From: Kineothrix sp. MB12-C1
GTDB lineage: Bacteria > Bacillota > Clostridia > Lachnospirales > Lachnospiraceae
NCBI RefSeq assembly: GCF_030863805.1
Contig: NZ_CP132957.1
Coordinates: 2,728,001-2,792,000, forward strand
DNA: 64,000 bases
Reading direction: 5' to 3'
Shown one piece after another: positions 10,508 through 20,504 of the stretch. A program made the translations under genes and the position numbers. How positions within the stretch are numbered: the stretch's first letter is position 1; every line of letters begins with the position of its first letter. The notes beneath the pieces were generated by a model, which worked only from the letters and a program-made list of their open reading frames with translations, was not told the origin of the DNA and searched no databases.

Positions 10508-10607
10508 AATATTTTAGAAAATCAATAAAAGTTTATAGTTTTTTTAGTATTTTCATATATATTTTAGTTGTTTTAAATAAATTTGTCTTTACAAGAGGGA
10601 TTTTACC

Positions 10608-12956
10608 ATGAAATGTATTGTACTTGCCGGGGGACGCGGTGATCGTCTTTGGCCATTATCAAGAAAAAGCTATCCGAAGCAGTTTATTAAACTGCAAAAG
10701 ACTCATTCTATGTTCCAGGAAACAATCGCCAGAAATCTTCCTTTTTGCGATGAATTTGTGATTGTAACGAATAAGGAGTATCAGTTCATTATAGATAATC
10801 AGCTAAGTGTATTTCACGGACTGACAGAAAGCTGTATTTTTGAGGAATTAGGGCGTAAAACGACAGCGGCCATCATTCTTGCCTGCCTGCAGTTTCCTAT
10901 GTCTGAAACAGTTCTCGTAGTGCCTACTGATCAGTTAATAGAGGGTGAGGAATATAAGAATGCGGTACTTCGGGGGAAAGAACTGAGCAAAGAAGGATTT
11001 CTCGTAACTTTTGGAATGCAGATTCAGGAACCGGAAGAACGGTTTGGATATATTCGTTTTGATGGAGAGGATGTATTACAGTTTACTGAGAAACCCGATA
11101 GAGAAGAGGCATTTGCCTATCAGGAAAGTGGAGAATATCTTGTCAACAGCGGTACTTTTATGTTTAACGTAGGGAATATGCTGCAGGAGCTTAAGAAATA
11201 TTCTCCCGAATTGGAACAGGCATGCCGCAGGGCATATAAGGCAAGGAAGCATATAAAGAGCCATGTTCTTTATACGGAGGAGATATTAAGAGGGATTCCG
11301 CCGGTAGCAATCGAGAAGTCGGTATTTGAACATACGAAGCAGGCGAAGGTAGTACATTGTTCCTTCAAGTGGAAAGATATTGGAAGCCTGGAAGACTTGA
11401 AAGCGACGGAGCTTGAGACAGCGGATGCCAGCAAACAGGTGGACTACCACTGTGAGAACACAGAGATTATCAATCAATGTCATCGCAGTACAGTAGTGGC
11501 AAATGGATTGAAGGACATACTTATCGTTAATACACCCGATGCGGTGTATGTCGGTGAAAAAGGGAAGTCTGACGAGCTAAAGGATATTATCCGTGAATCG
11601 CCGCAGATTAAAGAGTTTGTCAATCGTGGAAGAATTGTATACCGCGCATGGGGAACTTATGAGCTTCTTGTAGATGAGATGAATTACCGGGTGAAGAAGA
11701 TTATTATTTATCCGGGGAAAACCATATATGCCCATAGCCATAAGTTAAGAAGCGAACATTGGTCCATCGTATCCGGAACCGCGAAGATTGAGTTAGATGG
11801 TGTAAGCGGTACTTATGAAATGAACGATGTCATTGCTGTCGGTCGGAATACAGTACATCAGGTATCCAATATAGGAATTGTACCGCTTATTATTATAGAA
11901 GTATCCGTAGGAGAGAATGTATCGGAGGATGATATGATCTCTATTGAAAGTAAAGATCTTACGGAGACAGATCTTGGTTATCATTTAGAACCGTGTGTGA
12001 AGCTTCACCCTTCTTATAAGGATTATCTGTGGGGGGGCATCAGACTAAAAGAAATGTACCATAAAAACTGTGATTATGATATTGTTGCAGAAAGCTGGGA
12101 ATTGTCGGCCCATCCGGACGGACAGAGCACGGTGGCGAGTGGCCGGCATAAGGGAATGTTATTTGCTGAATACTTGGAGAAGATCGGTAAGGAAAGTTTA
12201 GGATGGAAGTGTCAGTCCCTGCCTCGTTTTCCCATACTGATTAAATTTATAGATGCTGCTTTACCATTATCAGTACAGGTACATCCTGATGATGAATATG
12301 CGTTGGAAGTAGAAGATGAGTATGGTAAAAATGAAATGTGGTATGTAGTGGATGCACAACCCGATGCTTATATTTATTGTGGATTTGCCAGGGCAGCATC
12401 CAGAGAAGAAGTGAAGGAACGGATAGAAAATAATACGATAACAGAAATATTAAATAAGATACCGGTGAAAACAGGAGAAGTGTATTTCATTCCGGCCGGA
12501 ACAGTACATGCAATTGGTGAGGGATTATTAGTCTGTGAGGTTCAGCAAAGTTCCTCCTGTACCTATCGTCTGTACGATTATGGACGCCGGGACAGGCTGG
12601 GGAATTACCGTGAACTTCATGTGGAGAAGGCGCTGAATGTGATTGATTATCAGCCATATATGCCTCAAAAGTTCGAATTTGGAGTGGATACACAGGAGGA
12701 ATATGAATCTCACTTGCTTTGTAGCTGTAAGTATTTCGAATGTTACAAGTATTCGGTAGAAGGTTGCGTGGAGATACCTATGACGGAAGAATCCTTCCGT
12801 TCTGTTGTTTGCCTGAAAGGTAAGGGCAGCATTGAAATTATGGAACAGGATTACCCGGCTATGGAATTTTCGAAGGGAGAAAGTCTCTTTTTGCCCAAAT
12901 CCGATAAAATCTGTAAGATAGAAGGTTCCTGTGAAGTTCTGCTGACAAAAATATAA
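10608..12956 (+). CDS. manC-manA: Mannose-1-P guanylyltransferase / mannose-6-P isomerase fusion
   Basis: 782 residues with two enzymes. Residues 1-270 are the GDP-mannose pyrophosphorylase domain (LAGGRGDRLWPLSRKSYPKQF and FTEKP). About 345-455 is the cupin of type II phosphomannose isomerases (YRAWGTYELL, HSHKLRSEHW). About 460-782 is a complete class I ManA-like isomerase: KDYLWGG, SAHPDGQS, the zinc-site SVQVHPDDEY, PAGTVHAIGEGLLVCEVQQSS and TYRLYDYGR. It would interconvert fructose-6-P and mannose-6-P and make GDP-mannose from mannose-1-P, feeding Gmd. The phosphomannomutase step is not encoded nearby. Having both a cupin and a class I isomerase in one chain is unusual. ATG preceded by AAGAGGG. 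Confidence 0.9.
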   Translation: MKCIVLAGGRGDRLWPLSRKSYPKQFIKLQKTHSMFQETIARNLPFCDEFVIVTNKEYQFIIDNQLSVFHGLTESCIFEELGRKTTAAIILACLQFPMSETVLVVPTDQLIEGEEYKNAVLRGKELSKEGFLVTFGMQIQEPEERFGYIRFDGEDVLQFTEKPDREEAFAYQESGEYLVNSGTFMFNVGNMLQELKKYSPELEQACRRAYKARKHIKSHVLYTEEILRGIPPVAIEKSVFEHTKQAKVVHCSFKWKDIGSLEDLKATELETADASKQVDYHCENTEIINQCHRSTVVANGLKDILIVNTPDAVYVGEKGKSDELKDIIRESPQIKEFVNRGRIVYRAWGTYELLVDEMNYRVKKIIIYPGKTIYAHSHKLRSEHWSIVSGTAKIELDGVSGTYEMNDVIAVGRNTVHQVSNIGIVPLIIIEVSVGENVSEDDMISIESKDLTETDLGYHLEPCVKLHPSYKDYLWGGIRLKEMYHKNCDYDIVAESWELSAHPDGQSTVASGRHKGMLFAEYLEKIGKESLGWKCQSLPRFPILIKFIDAALPLSVQVHPDDEYALEVEDEYGKNEMWYVVDAQPDAYIYCGFARAASREEVKERIENNTITEILNKIPVKTGEVYFIPAGTVHAIGEGLLVCEVQQSSSCTYRLYDYGRRDRLGNYRELHVEKALNVIDYQPYMPQKFEFGVDTQEEYESHLLCSCKYFECYKYSVEGCVEIPMTEESFRSVVCLKGKGSIEIMEQDYPAMEFSKGESLFLPKSDKICKIEGSCEVLLTKI

Positions 12957-13000
12957 AGCCCGTCGGTGCAAGGTACTCACAATATAAGTTGGAGACAAGC

Positions 13001-14791
13001 ATGAAAAGAGAAGAAAATACGAATTTGCCGTTCGATAAAAAGATGATACGGTTTATGACGAGAGCCTTAATTATTTCTACGATTCTTATTATATTTGTGT
13101 CGGCTGTTTCGACTATCGTATCGCTGATTAATAAATCTACCCAGATGGCCATGAAAGAGGTAGATGCTATGACGGCCAATACGGAAAATAATTTTATGCA
13201 ATACTATGATCTAATATGGTCAGTGAACTTAAATGATCATATACAGACATACTTAAAGGAAGAAGAAAACCAACAGGAAACAATTAAGAATGCATATAGT
13301 GTTCTCGATAGCATAAGCAATATGAACAGGAATGTTAACTTTATTTCTGTAATGAAAGAAGATGACGGTTTTTTAATAAAGGGAAATGCCATACCTAATT
13401 GGCTTCCTGACTATAAGAAGCAGATCTACGATGATTACAACAATAGTATTAATATGCGGAATAATGTAATGAGAATGGTCTGGTCGAAGTCTTATAGTAT
13501 GAAGGATAGGTATTCGCTAAGTATTTATTATCCACTGTATTCCAACTCTGTGATAGATGAGCGGTTAGGAACTCTTTGCATCAACATCAATGACGCGAAC
13601 TTACAGCAGCTTATGTCTGATAAGAACGTAGGCGGAGAATTCGCGGTAAATACCTTTTTTGTCCATAAAGATGGTCATATTATCATGCCCATGGATGAGA
13701 AAGGCAATGGAAAGCAGTTGGAAGGTTTGGACTTTCACAATAGCAAACAGGGAACAATATCGAGTAACACAGGAATTATCATATATAAGAAGCTAAGCGG
13801 TTGGGATTTCTATTATGTGACCCATATCGGCTGGTGGGAGCTTGCCAAAGATAGTGTTTGGACAGTTATGCTGTTATTGCTATTACTGGGAGGACTTATT
13901 GTTTTGTTTATCCGTATTGCGAGGCAAATGGTAGAAATGGCATATGAGCCATGGGGGAAGATTGTCACGGCCATGGAAAAGGTATCGGAAGGAGAGTTGG
14001 AGACAAGGGTCTCTATAGAAGATGATGCCCCGGATATGAAGGTGGTGGAGAAAGGCTTCAATAGTATGATGGATCAGATTATCAAACTGATGGAGCAGGT
14101 GAAGGCAGAAGAATATCAAATGAATCAAATGCGATTGAATGCCCTTCATTCTCAGATACAGCCGCACTTTCTGTATAATACATTAGACTGTATTCATTGG
14201 CAGGCGGTTGTAAGCGGAAATCGGGATATTTCCAATATGGTAAAAGCACTTGCCACTTATTATCGGACATGCTTGAGCAAAGGGAAAGATATTATTACGC
14301 TGCAGCAGGAGCTGGATTATGTCAAGAATTATTTATATATACAGAGGATGAGGTATGGTGAGATCTTAAATTATGAAATTATAGCGGAGCCGGGGTTGGA
14401 AAAAGTAGCAATTCCGAAGTTGACTTTGCAGCCGTTAGTGGAAAATGCTATTTATCATGGTATAAAGTCCACGGAAGGGCGGGAAGGACACATAATAATA
14501 AGGGTGTTGGATATATCTCCTGATATCGAAATCTATGTGGAAGATGATGGTGCCGGGATGTCGCAGGACAGAGTGGAAGAAATGAATCAGTCGATTGAGG
14601 TATTCGATGAAGAGTTTGGGTGGGGAGTCAGAAGCGTCAATCGCAGGCTCCAACTATTTTGTGGTGAAAAATATGGCTTAACTTATAAGAAGAATATTAA
14701 AGGGGGCGTTACCGTAAAAGTGCTGATTCCTAATACACATTATACAAGAGGAAAGGATTCACAGAATGATGAAAGCTTTGATAGTAGATGA
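13001..14791 (+). CDS. YesM-type sensor histidine kinase
   Basis: 596 residues. One membrane helix lies near residues 15-40, then an extracellular sensing part of about 240 residues, a second helix near 285-305, a HAMP linker, and the His-kinase domain of the YesM/LytS kind (QIQPHFLYN, phospho-acceptor H389). The ATP-binding part has PLVENAIYHGI and DDGAGM. Such kinases usually sense extracellular sugars and phosphorylate a YesN regulator. I use the ATG at 13001, six bases after GGAG, rather than the TTG at 12989. The gene overlaps the response regulator by 26 bases, so the two are co-translated. It probably controls the xylan-type genes downstream. Confidence 0.9.
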   Translation: MKREENTNLPFDKKMIRFMTRALIISTILIIFVSAVSTIVSLINKSTQMAMKEVDAMTANTENNFMQYYDLIWSVNLNDHIQTYLKEEENQQETIKNAYSVLDSISNMNRNVNFISVMKEDDGFLIKGNAIPNWLPDYKKQIYDDYNNSINMRNNVMRMVWSKSYSMKDRYSLSIYYPLYSNSVIDERLGTLCININDANLQQLMSDKNVGGEFAVNTFFVHKDGHIIMPMDEKGNGKQLEGLDFHNSKQGTISSNTGIIIYKKLSGWDFYYVTHIGWWELAKDSVWTVMLLLLLLGGLIVLFIRIARQMVEMAYEPWGKIVTAMEKVSEGELETRVSIEDDAPDMKVVEKGFNSMMDQIIKLMEQVKAEEYQMNQMRLNALHSQIQPHFLYNTLDCIHWQAVVSGNRDISNMVKALATYYRTCLSKGKDIITLQQELDYVKNYLYIQRMRYGEILNYEIIAEPGLEKVAIPKLTLQPLVENAIYHGIKSTEGREGHIIIRVLDISPDIEIYVEDDGAGMSQDRVEEMNQSIEVFDEEFGWGVRSVNRRLQLFCGEKYGLTYKKNIKGGVTVKVLIPNTHYTRGKDSQNDESFDSR

Positions 14792-16343
14792 CGAGAAAAT
14801 GATCAGAATGGGAATTCGTTCTGCGATTCCATGGAATGTGTTGGGAATTCAGGACGTATTCACGGCGGCATCCGGTAGAGAAGCGTTGGAAGTATTGGGA
14901 CAGGAAAGTATAGATATTATGGTAACGGATATTCGGATGACCGAGATGACAGGAATCGAGCTTATCAGTGAAGTGAGAAAGGTCAAAGAGGATATCCGTA
15001 TCATTGTATTGACTGGATATGATGATTTTGACTATGCGAGAGAATGTCTTAGAATGCGCGTACAGGATTTCCTGTTGAAGCCGGTAGATGAAGATGTACT
15101 GATAGATTCTATTAAGAAACAGGTACAAACGGTGAAAAGCAGAATAAAGTTGGAAGAGGAACAGGTTCATATCAACAGAATCTCAGGAACATCCGAACAA
15201 ATGTGTCTCGAATCGTGGATGAGAGATCTTATTGTGAATAAAGGGACGAAAGAGATTGCAGATGAAATATGTAAGAAATATCATTATGCAAAGGATACGA
15301 AGCTGCGCATCGCTATATTGATACCTTCTGTTTATGCGGGAGGGATAAGGGAAGGGGAAAGTGAATCCTTATCTTTACTTACGATTAAGAATCTTTTGAT
15401 CGGATATTTGGATGCAGGAAAACAGGGAATTACCTTTGAGGATAATAACGGCCGTATCTTACTTGTTCTCTTTGAAGGTGAGAAAAGCGATGAGTTAGAG
15501 AACTGTGTGGATAACTTTACAAAGCTCATTCACGAAGAAGTCAATGTTCGCATTCGGGTAGTTATGGGAAGCGTAGTGGAAGGCTTTGAGAATGCGGCGA
15601 TTTCTTATAACGATGCTCTTTATTTGTGGAATCAGGAAAAAGACGGCTATAAGACATTGATTGAATACAAAGGAAAGAAAGGGCAGCTGGATATGTTCCG
15701 CGAAGTTTATGCGGAACTAAAGAATAATCTAAATGAAAATATGGGAAATGCGGAGAAGGTGGTTAGGATATTCGATTCCTTTTGTGCTGCGACCAATTCT
15801 TATAATATAACAGACCAGTATGTGAGAAGATGTTGTTTTGAAATAGCATCATCCGTTTATTTCAACTATGTGGTGGAATCGGGCGAAAATGCGGATAGTA
15901 AGCTGAATGCATTATTAGGGGCATTACTCAGTGCCAATCGGAATGAGAATTATGAAATTACAAAAGCATTTTTGGAAAATATTCTGAAAATAGAAGAGCA
16001 TGATGCTCATGAACTAGTGGTCTCGGCTAAAAGATATATCAATGAGCATTTAACGGAAGATATTTCAGTGGCAGGAATCAGCGAATATTTTTATTTGAGT
16101 CCTAATTATTTTTCCAGATTGTTTAAGCGAGTGTGCAATGAAGGCTGCAACGAATATATTGTTCGCAAACGGATTGAAAGGGCAAAGTATATCTTGGCAG
16201 CAACGAATATAAAGATAGGAAAGATTGCGCAAGATGTAGGATATAGGGATACTAATTATTTTTCACTAGCGTTTAAAAAACAGACGGGGATGTCCCCTTT
16301 GCAATATAGGGAAAGTATCCGTAAAGTAGATAGTAATTTATAG
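14766..16343 (+). CDS. YesN-type response regulator with AraC DNA-binding domain
   Basis: 525 residues. The receiver domain (1-120) shows the acidic pocket D8-D9, phospho-acceptor D55 in VTDIRM, and the conserved lysine in FLLKPVD. A long middle region without clear match is followed by a typical AraC helix-turn-helix pair at about 420-520 (ISVAGISEYFYLSPNYFSRLFKR, then IGKIAQDVGYRDTNYFSLAFKKQTGMSP). It is the partner of the kinase whose gene it overlaps. It likely activates the sugar-uptake and glycosidase genes downstream, the usual arrangement for these pairs, but no operator was identified. A hairpin terminator follows. Confidence 0.92.
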   Translation: MMKALIVDDEKMIRMGIRSAIPWNVLGIQDVFTAASGREALEVLGQESIDIMVTDIRMTEMTGIELISEVRKVKEDIRIIVLTGYDDFDYARECLRMRVQDFLLKPVDEDVLIDSIKKQVQTVKSRIKLEEEQVHINRISGTSEQMCLESWMRDLIVNKGTKEIADEICKKYHYAKDTKLRIAILIPSVYAGGIREGESESLSLLTIKNLLIGYLDAGKQGITFEDNNGRILLVLFEGEKSDELENCVDNFTKLIHEEVNVRIRVVMGSVVEGFENAAISYNDALYLWNQEKDGYKTLIEYKGKKGQLDMFREVYAELKNNLNENMGNAEKVVRIFDSFCAATNSYNITDQYVRRCCFEIASSVYFNYVVESGENADSKLNALLGALLSANRNENYEITKAFLENILKIEEHDAHELVVSAKRYINEHLTEDISVAGISEYFYLSPNYFSRLFKRVCNEGCNEYIVRKRIERAKYILAATNIKIGKIAQDVGYRDTNYFSLAFKKQTGMSPLQYRESIRKVDSNL

Positions 16344-16367
16344 AAAAAAGACATTTTATTACATAGG

Positions 16368-16443
16368 AGCTATTCTGTCCAAATGCTATAATGGCAAAGA
16401 AGGAATTTCTATTTTAGGAATTCCCGGGCAGAATAGCTTTTAT
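16368..16443 (+). terminator. Terminator after the response regulator
   Basis: AGCTATTCTGTCC (16368-16380) pairs with GGGCAGAATAGCT (16426-16438), with a smaller GGAATT/AATTCC hairpin inside and a T-rich tail (TTTATTTTAT). An extended -10 box (TGCTATAAT, 16384-16392) lies inside the loop and might start a transcript for the lipoprotein gene, but has no clear -35 box. Confidence 0.6.
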
Positions 16444-16519
16444 TTTATATCAGATGAAAGCTCGTTATTTAACCGCGAGAGTGGGCGAAATACACTTTGG
16501 TTATATTAGGGAGGCGGTA

Positions 16520-17500
16520 ATGAATAAGCACCAAATGAAAGCGATGAAAACAGAAGTCTTTGCTAAATGCATGAAAGTATTTACAACGCTTATGCTTACA
16601 GCTTTGCTTACAGGCTGCTCAGGAGACCAATATGCAGTACAAAAACAGCAGACTGAGACGGTACAACATGTGGAACAAGAGCTGCCCAACTTTATTGCGG
16701 AAGGGATTCGCAAGCTATCCATCGTGGAGAATCAAGCAGAAGTTTTGGATATTGCATATGAACCAAGAGAGTATGAAAGTACCTATGAGTATTGGAAGAT
16801 ATCGGTTCCCTATGGAGAAGAAGCAATTGTCGATACGGAGGCGTTGCTCGCATTATTCTATAAAATAGAAGGCCTGGAGTTAGAAGCGGTAAGTGAGTAC
16901 CCAGAGGATATTATAAACGAGCTTAAGGCTGGGAAATTAAAAATTACATGGGAGTATTGCAGCGGTGGCAGGGACGATGAGAATGCTTATATGGCTAATG
17001 CGGATAGTACAGCTACCCTGTTATTATGTGAAGCTGAGGATGATTATTACGCAGCTTATCAAGATGCCCCACAGATTATCTATAAAGTTCCTAGGAAAGA
17101 AATCGATGAAATTATAGGCGCAGATACCTTTGGCTTGATTCTAAAAATTAGTGCAGTTGCCAATATCGACACGGTAGATACGGTTATCATCAATATGGAT
17201 AGCGGGGAATATCGGTGGAATCCGAAGGAAGAAACATACCGTTCCTTATATACTGATCTGCTTAGTATATTGCTGAAAGCGGAAATCGAAGAAGGGGAAC
17301 GAAGTAAAGTGGATCAGGAGAAAGATGCTTTGCTAAGCCTTCAGTTCGTGAGAAATATAGCTGACATGCCGGATCTTGTGGTGGAATATCGGGAATATGA
17401 TTCTGAGTATGCTGTTTTGTCGGTAAACGGAATCGAGAATTTCTTAGTGAATAGAGCAGATATAGAAGCTTTGAAAGAAAAAATCAGGAGTGTATCATAA
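16520..17500 (+). CDS. Lipoprotein of unknown function
   Basis: 326 residues. The N-terminus is a lipoprotein signal: charged start, hydrophobic core and lipobox LLTGC, so the mature protein is anchored on the outer face of the membrane. The rest is acidic and soluble and contains no motif I can name; the repeated pattern of YEYWKISVPYG and YRSLYTDLLSILL faintly recalls DUF4340-like proteins. I chose the ATG at 16520, five bases after GGGAGG, not the ATG at 16454, because only the later start gives a proper signal peptide. It lies 15 bases before the dehydrogenase gene and is likely in the same transcript. Confidence 0.65.
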   Translation: MNKHQMKAMKTEVFAKCMKVFTTLMLTALLTGCSGDQYAVQKQQTETVQHVEQELPNFIAEGIRKLSIVENQAEVLDIAYEPREYESTYEYWKISVPYGEEAIVDTEALLALFYKIEGLELEAVSEYPEDIINELKAGKLKITWEYCSGGRDDENAYMANADSTATLLLCEAEDDYYAAYQDAPQIIYKVPRKEIDEIIGADTFGLILKISAVANIDTVDTVIINMDSGEYRWNPKEETYRSLYTDLLSILLKAEIEEGERSKVDQEKDALLSLQFVRNIADMPDLVVEYREYDSEYAVLSVNGIENFLVNRADIEALKEKIRSVS

Positions 17501-17515
17501 AAAGGAGAAGGAGCG

Positions 17516-18562
17516 ATGAATAAGGTAATGAAGGCAGCAGTTATGACTGACATTAGAAAAGTAGAGATACAGGAGAAAGAAATCCCTACTCCAAAAGCGG
17601 ATGAAGTGTTGGTGAAAATCGAGTATGTGGGTATTTGTGGTTCTGATCTACATTATTATGAAGCGGGAAGAATCGGTGACTTTATTGTTCAGACTCCATT
17701 TATTCTCGGGCATGAGGCGGCGGGAATTGTTGCGCAAATCGGGGAAAAGGTAAAGCATCTAAAGGTAGGCGATAGAGTTGCTCTTGAACCGGGTAAGACT
17801 TGCGGACAATGTGCAGCATGCAAATCGGGAAAATATAATTTATGTAACAATGTTATTTTCTTCGCTACTCCTCCGGTAGATGGAGTATTTCAGGAATATG
17901 TAGCTCATGAAGCGAATCTTTGTTTCAAGCTTCCGGAGCATGTAACTTCCATGGAAGGAGCTCTAATCGAACCGCTCGCTGTTGGACTTCATGCGGCGAA
18001 TCAAGGAGAAGCGGGCCTTGGTATGACAGCGGTAGTAACAGGTGCAGGATGTATCGGTTTGGTAAGTTTGCTCGCATTGAAAGCCAAAGGAGTATCGAAA
18101 GTAATCGTTGTGGATGTAGTGAAGAAGAGATTGGATAAAGCTCTAGAATTAGGGGCAGATGCCGTCATCGATGGCGGGACGCAGGATACTGTTCAGGAAA
18201 TTCTACGGCTTACAGGTGGAAAAGGCCAGGATATCGGAATTGAGACTGCAGGTTCTCAGATAACAGCAGGGCAGTTGATTAAGTCGGCGAAGAAAGGCTC
18301 CAATCTTGTATTGGTAGGATATAGCGCAAATGGAGAGATGACACTTCCCGTAGGTACCGTACTTGATAAAGAGCTGAACATCAAATCAGTGTTCCGTTAT
18401 CGCAACATTTATCCGATGGCAATTGAAGCGGTTGCAGGCGGTAAGATTAATATTAAGGATATTGTTACTCATACATTTCTCCTGGATGATATTCAGGATG
18501 CCCTGAATTCTTGTGTAGAAAATAAAGCGGATATTGTAAAAGGTGTTATAAAAGTATCGTAG
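17516..18562 (+). CDS. Zinc-dependent sorbitol/xylitol-type dehydrogenase
   Basis: 348 residues of the medium-chain dehydrogenase family. The catalytic zinc site is C-G-S-D (YVGICGSDLHYYE) with GHEAAG; the structural zinc site has the four cysteines of CGQCAACKSGKYNLC. The Rossmann part reads VTGAGCIGLVSLLALKAKG. The closest groups are L-iditol/sorbitol dehydrogenase and D-xylulose reductase (xylitol dehydrogenase), which oxidise polyols with NAD+. Next to xylan-type hydrolases a role in pentose or polyol use is plausible but inferred. Good binding site AAGGAG before the ATG. A bidirectional terminator separates it from the convergent GH43 gene. Confidence 0.88.
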   Translation: MNKVMKAAVMTDIRKVEIQEKEIPTPKADEVLVKIEYVGICGSDLHYYEAGRIGDFIVQTPFILGHEAAGIVAQIGEKVKHLKVGDRVALEPGKTCGQCAACKSGKYNLCNNVIFFATPPVDGVFQEYVAHEANLCFKLPEHVTSMEGALIEPLAVGLHAANQGEAGLGMTAVVTGAGCIGLVSLLALKAKGVSKVIVVDVVKKRLDKALELGADAVIDGGTQDTVQEILRLTGGKGQDIGIETAGSQITAGQLIKSAKKGSNLVLVGYSANGEMTLPVGTVLDKELNIKSVFRYRNIYPMAIEAVAGGKINIKDIVTHTFLLDDIQDALNSCVENKADIVKGVIKVS

Positions 18563-18584
18563 AAATATTGTAAAGATGTCATAA

Positions 18585-18653
18585 AAAGAATCGGTACCCT
18601 GATGTGTTAGATACAGAAAAAAGTCTGTGTCACATAATCGGGGTACCGTTCTT
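18585..18653. terminator. Bidirectional terminator between dehydrogenase and GH43
   Basis: A long hairpin with CGGTACCC on the left and GGGTACCG on the right, extended by partly matching inner arms. It is bounded by an A-run on the left and TTCTTT on the right, so it can end transcription in both directions. It lies between two convergent genes. Confidence 0.75.
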
Positions 18654-18656
18654 TGA

Positions 18657-20225
18657 TTATTTATAATAGTGAAACCAATCGAAATCTGCAAAGTTCTCTG
18701 AATCCTGCCTGTTGGAACTCGCATACATACCTATATATGCACCCGTGAAGCCTTCATTAGTGTTGGAGCTTAAAAGAGAAGCGGGAAGGTTGTTCATAAA
18801 TAGCAAGTTTTGATTCTCATCCAATCCATAATAGAAATGATAAGCTGACGTGCTGCAATGCACGGTTAAATATAGCTTCTCATTGGAAGAAAGAGGGATT
18901 TCTTTGATAATGGTACGGTTTCCTGCTTCTGTTTTCGACAATCGTAAAATAGGACTACCATCCTTTTGTGTTTTGGTAAATATATAGTTATATCTGTCAT
19001 CCTGTAAAGCTACAATTCCTGCCTCCTCATCCTTATTGCAGGGAGTGAATTCGAAGGCTGTTTTAACCGTACAGCTAGGGTCTTGCTGCCTCCTGGCTAT
19101 GAGTGCCGGGGATGAGATCTCTTCTATCACTTCCGGGGATAAAGATAGCCGTAGATATCCGGGTCTATCTGCCAAAGAATAAAAGGTTTTCGTAGGCTGA
19201 TGAATCATATTCCATAGCAAAGATAAGGTGGGGGATTCGAAGTTATCGCATGGATCCGGGGGAAGCATAGGATAATCTTCAAGGTTCGGCCTGCGTTCGG
19301 TTATGTTTACCAGTCCATTATGATTATCGACCAATGGCCATCCATCCTCTGCCCAGGTAATAGGAATAAGGAACGTCTCACGGCCGGTATTGTAATGGAA
19401 GCCCTCATAAGGACGTACAGCCAGTAGAACCATCCACCATTCATCATTTTGTGTCCGGATAATATCAGCATGTCCTGTTACGGAGATATCCGACAGAAGA
19501 GGCAAGTGTCTGTGACTTACGATAGGATTCCTTGGGCAGATTTCATATTCTCCTTGAATCTGGGTGGATCTGGCCATCATAACGCTATGATTTGTGAAGG
19601 TTCCACCTTCTGCTGTAATTAAATAGTACATACCGTTTATTTTATATAAATGAGGAGCTTCTATCCATTTACTTCTTGAAATATTACCGTCCCAGATATT
19701 CTTCCTCTCTCCGATGAATTGCAAGGTATCAGGATCGAGCTGCTGCAAATAAATTCCGTGATGTCCTTCGTAAAGTTTATCGTCGCTAATGTAATTACCT
19801 GTATACCATAAGGTATTATCGTCATCGAAGAAGAGACTCGGATCAATGCCATCGGCTCCTTCAATAAATACCGGATTACTCCATGGGCCTCTTGGATCCC
19901 TGGCAGTTATAATAAAGTTATCTCTGTATACCTCCCTTCCACCGGAAACAAAGGTGTTAATAATATAAAAAATACCTTCGTGATATCGGATGGTCGGCGC
20001 CCAAAGGCCAAGTGACATTTCACAATTCTTATAATCCAGTTGATCGGCACGGTGGATTCCATGTCCTATCTGCTCCCAATGGACTAAATCTTTGCTATGG
20101 AAAATGGGGAGTCCCGGGAAATAGGCAAAGGATGAAGTTACCATATAATAGTCTTCGCCCACCCTGCAAATGGAAGGATCAGGATAAAAACCGCTTAATA
20201 TGGGGTTTTGAAAAACCTGTGTCAT
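18657..20225 (-). CDS. Glycoside hydrolase family 43, beta-xylosidase-like
   Basis: 522 residues. The N-terminal five-bladed propeller shows the three GH43 catalytic acids: D16 in FYPDPS, D128 in GIDPS and E189 in KWIEAPHLYK. The C-terminal part from about residue 315 is a beta-sandwich as in GH43 beta-xylosidases of about 530 residues. No signal peptide, so it works in the cytoplasm on imported xylo-oligosaccharides; arabinosidase activity is also possible. It is transcribed away from the IS element and the transporter genes. GGAGG lies 10 bases before the start codon. Confidence 0.9.
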   Translation of the reverse strand: MTQVFQNPILSGFYPDPSICRVGEDYYMVTSSFAYFPGLPIFHSKDLVHWEQIGHGIHRADQLDYKNCEMSLGLWAPTIRYHEGIFYIINTFVSGGREVYRDNFIITARDPRGPWSNPVFIEGADGIDPSLFFDDDNTLWYTGNYISDDKLYEGHHGIYLQQLDPDTLQFIGERKNIWDGNISRSKWIEAPHLYKINGMYYLITAEGGTFTNHSVMMARSTQIQGEYEICPRNPIVSHRHLPLLSDISVTGHADIIRTQNDEWWMVLLAVRPYEGFHYNTGRETFLIPITWAEDGWPLVDNHNGLVNITERRPNLEDYPMLPPDPCDNFESPTLSLLWNMIHQPTKTFYSLADRPGYLRLSLSPEVIEEISSPALIARRQQDPSCTVKTAFEFTPCNKDEEAGIVALQDDRYNYIFTKTQKDGSPILRLSKTEAGNRTIIKEIPLSSNEKLYLTVHCSTSAYHFYYGLDENQNLLFMNNLPASLLSSNTNEGFTGAYIGMYASSNRQDSENFADFDWFHYYK

Positions 20226-20311
20226 AAAAAAGATACCTCCTTAGTTTTAATATAAGATTTGTATAAGTAATTGTAAAATCCCATGAGTTTCGCAAATACT
20301 AATATGGAATC

Positions 20312-20340
20312 TATATATTAAGTATAGGAGATAGTGTAAA
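20312..20340 (-). promoter_or_regulatory. Candidate promoter for GH43
   Basis: On the reverse strand TTTACA (20335-20340) and TATATA (20312-20317) are separated by 17 bases, giving a leader of about 80 bases before the GH43 start. The rest of 20226-20490 is AT-rich and holds no gene. Confidence 0.4.
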
Positions 20341-20504
20341 AAAGAAAATAGAATAAATTGTCCGTCTTCTTTGTTTTTCTGTGTTTCCCTATAGGAAACA
20401 AGTAAGAAAATTATAGAATCAAGACATTTTATTAAATATAAAATTGCTGATAAAAGTGATAGGATACATATATAAAGCTGATGGAACAAGAATTATAGTA
20501 ACTT

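Noticed and set aside
12528-12998. 156-residue reverse ORF
   Set aside because: Antisense to the ManA-like domain and the gap after it; no binding site and no recognisable protein pattern.
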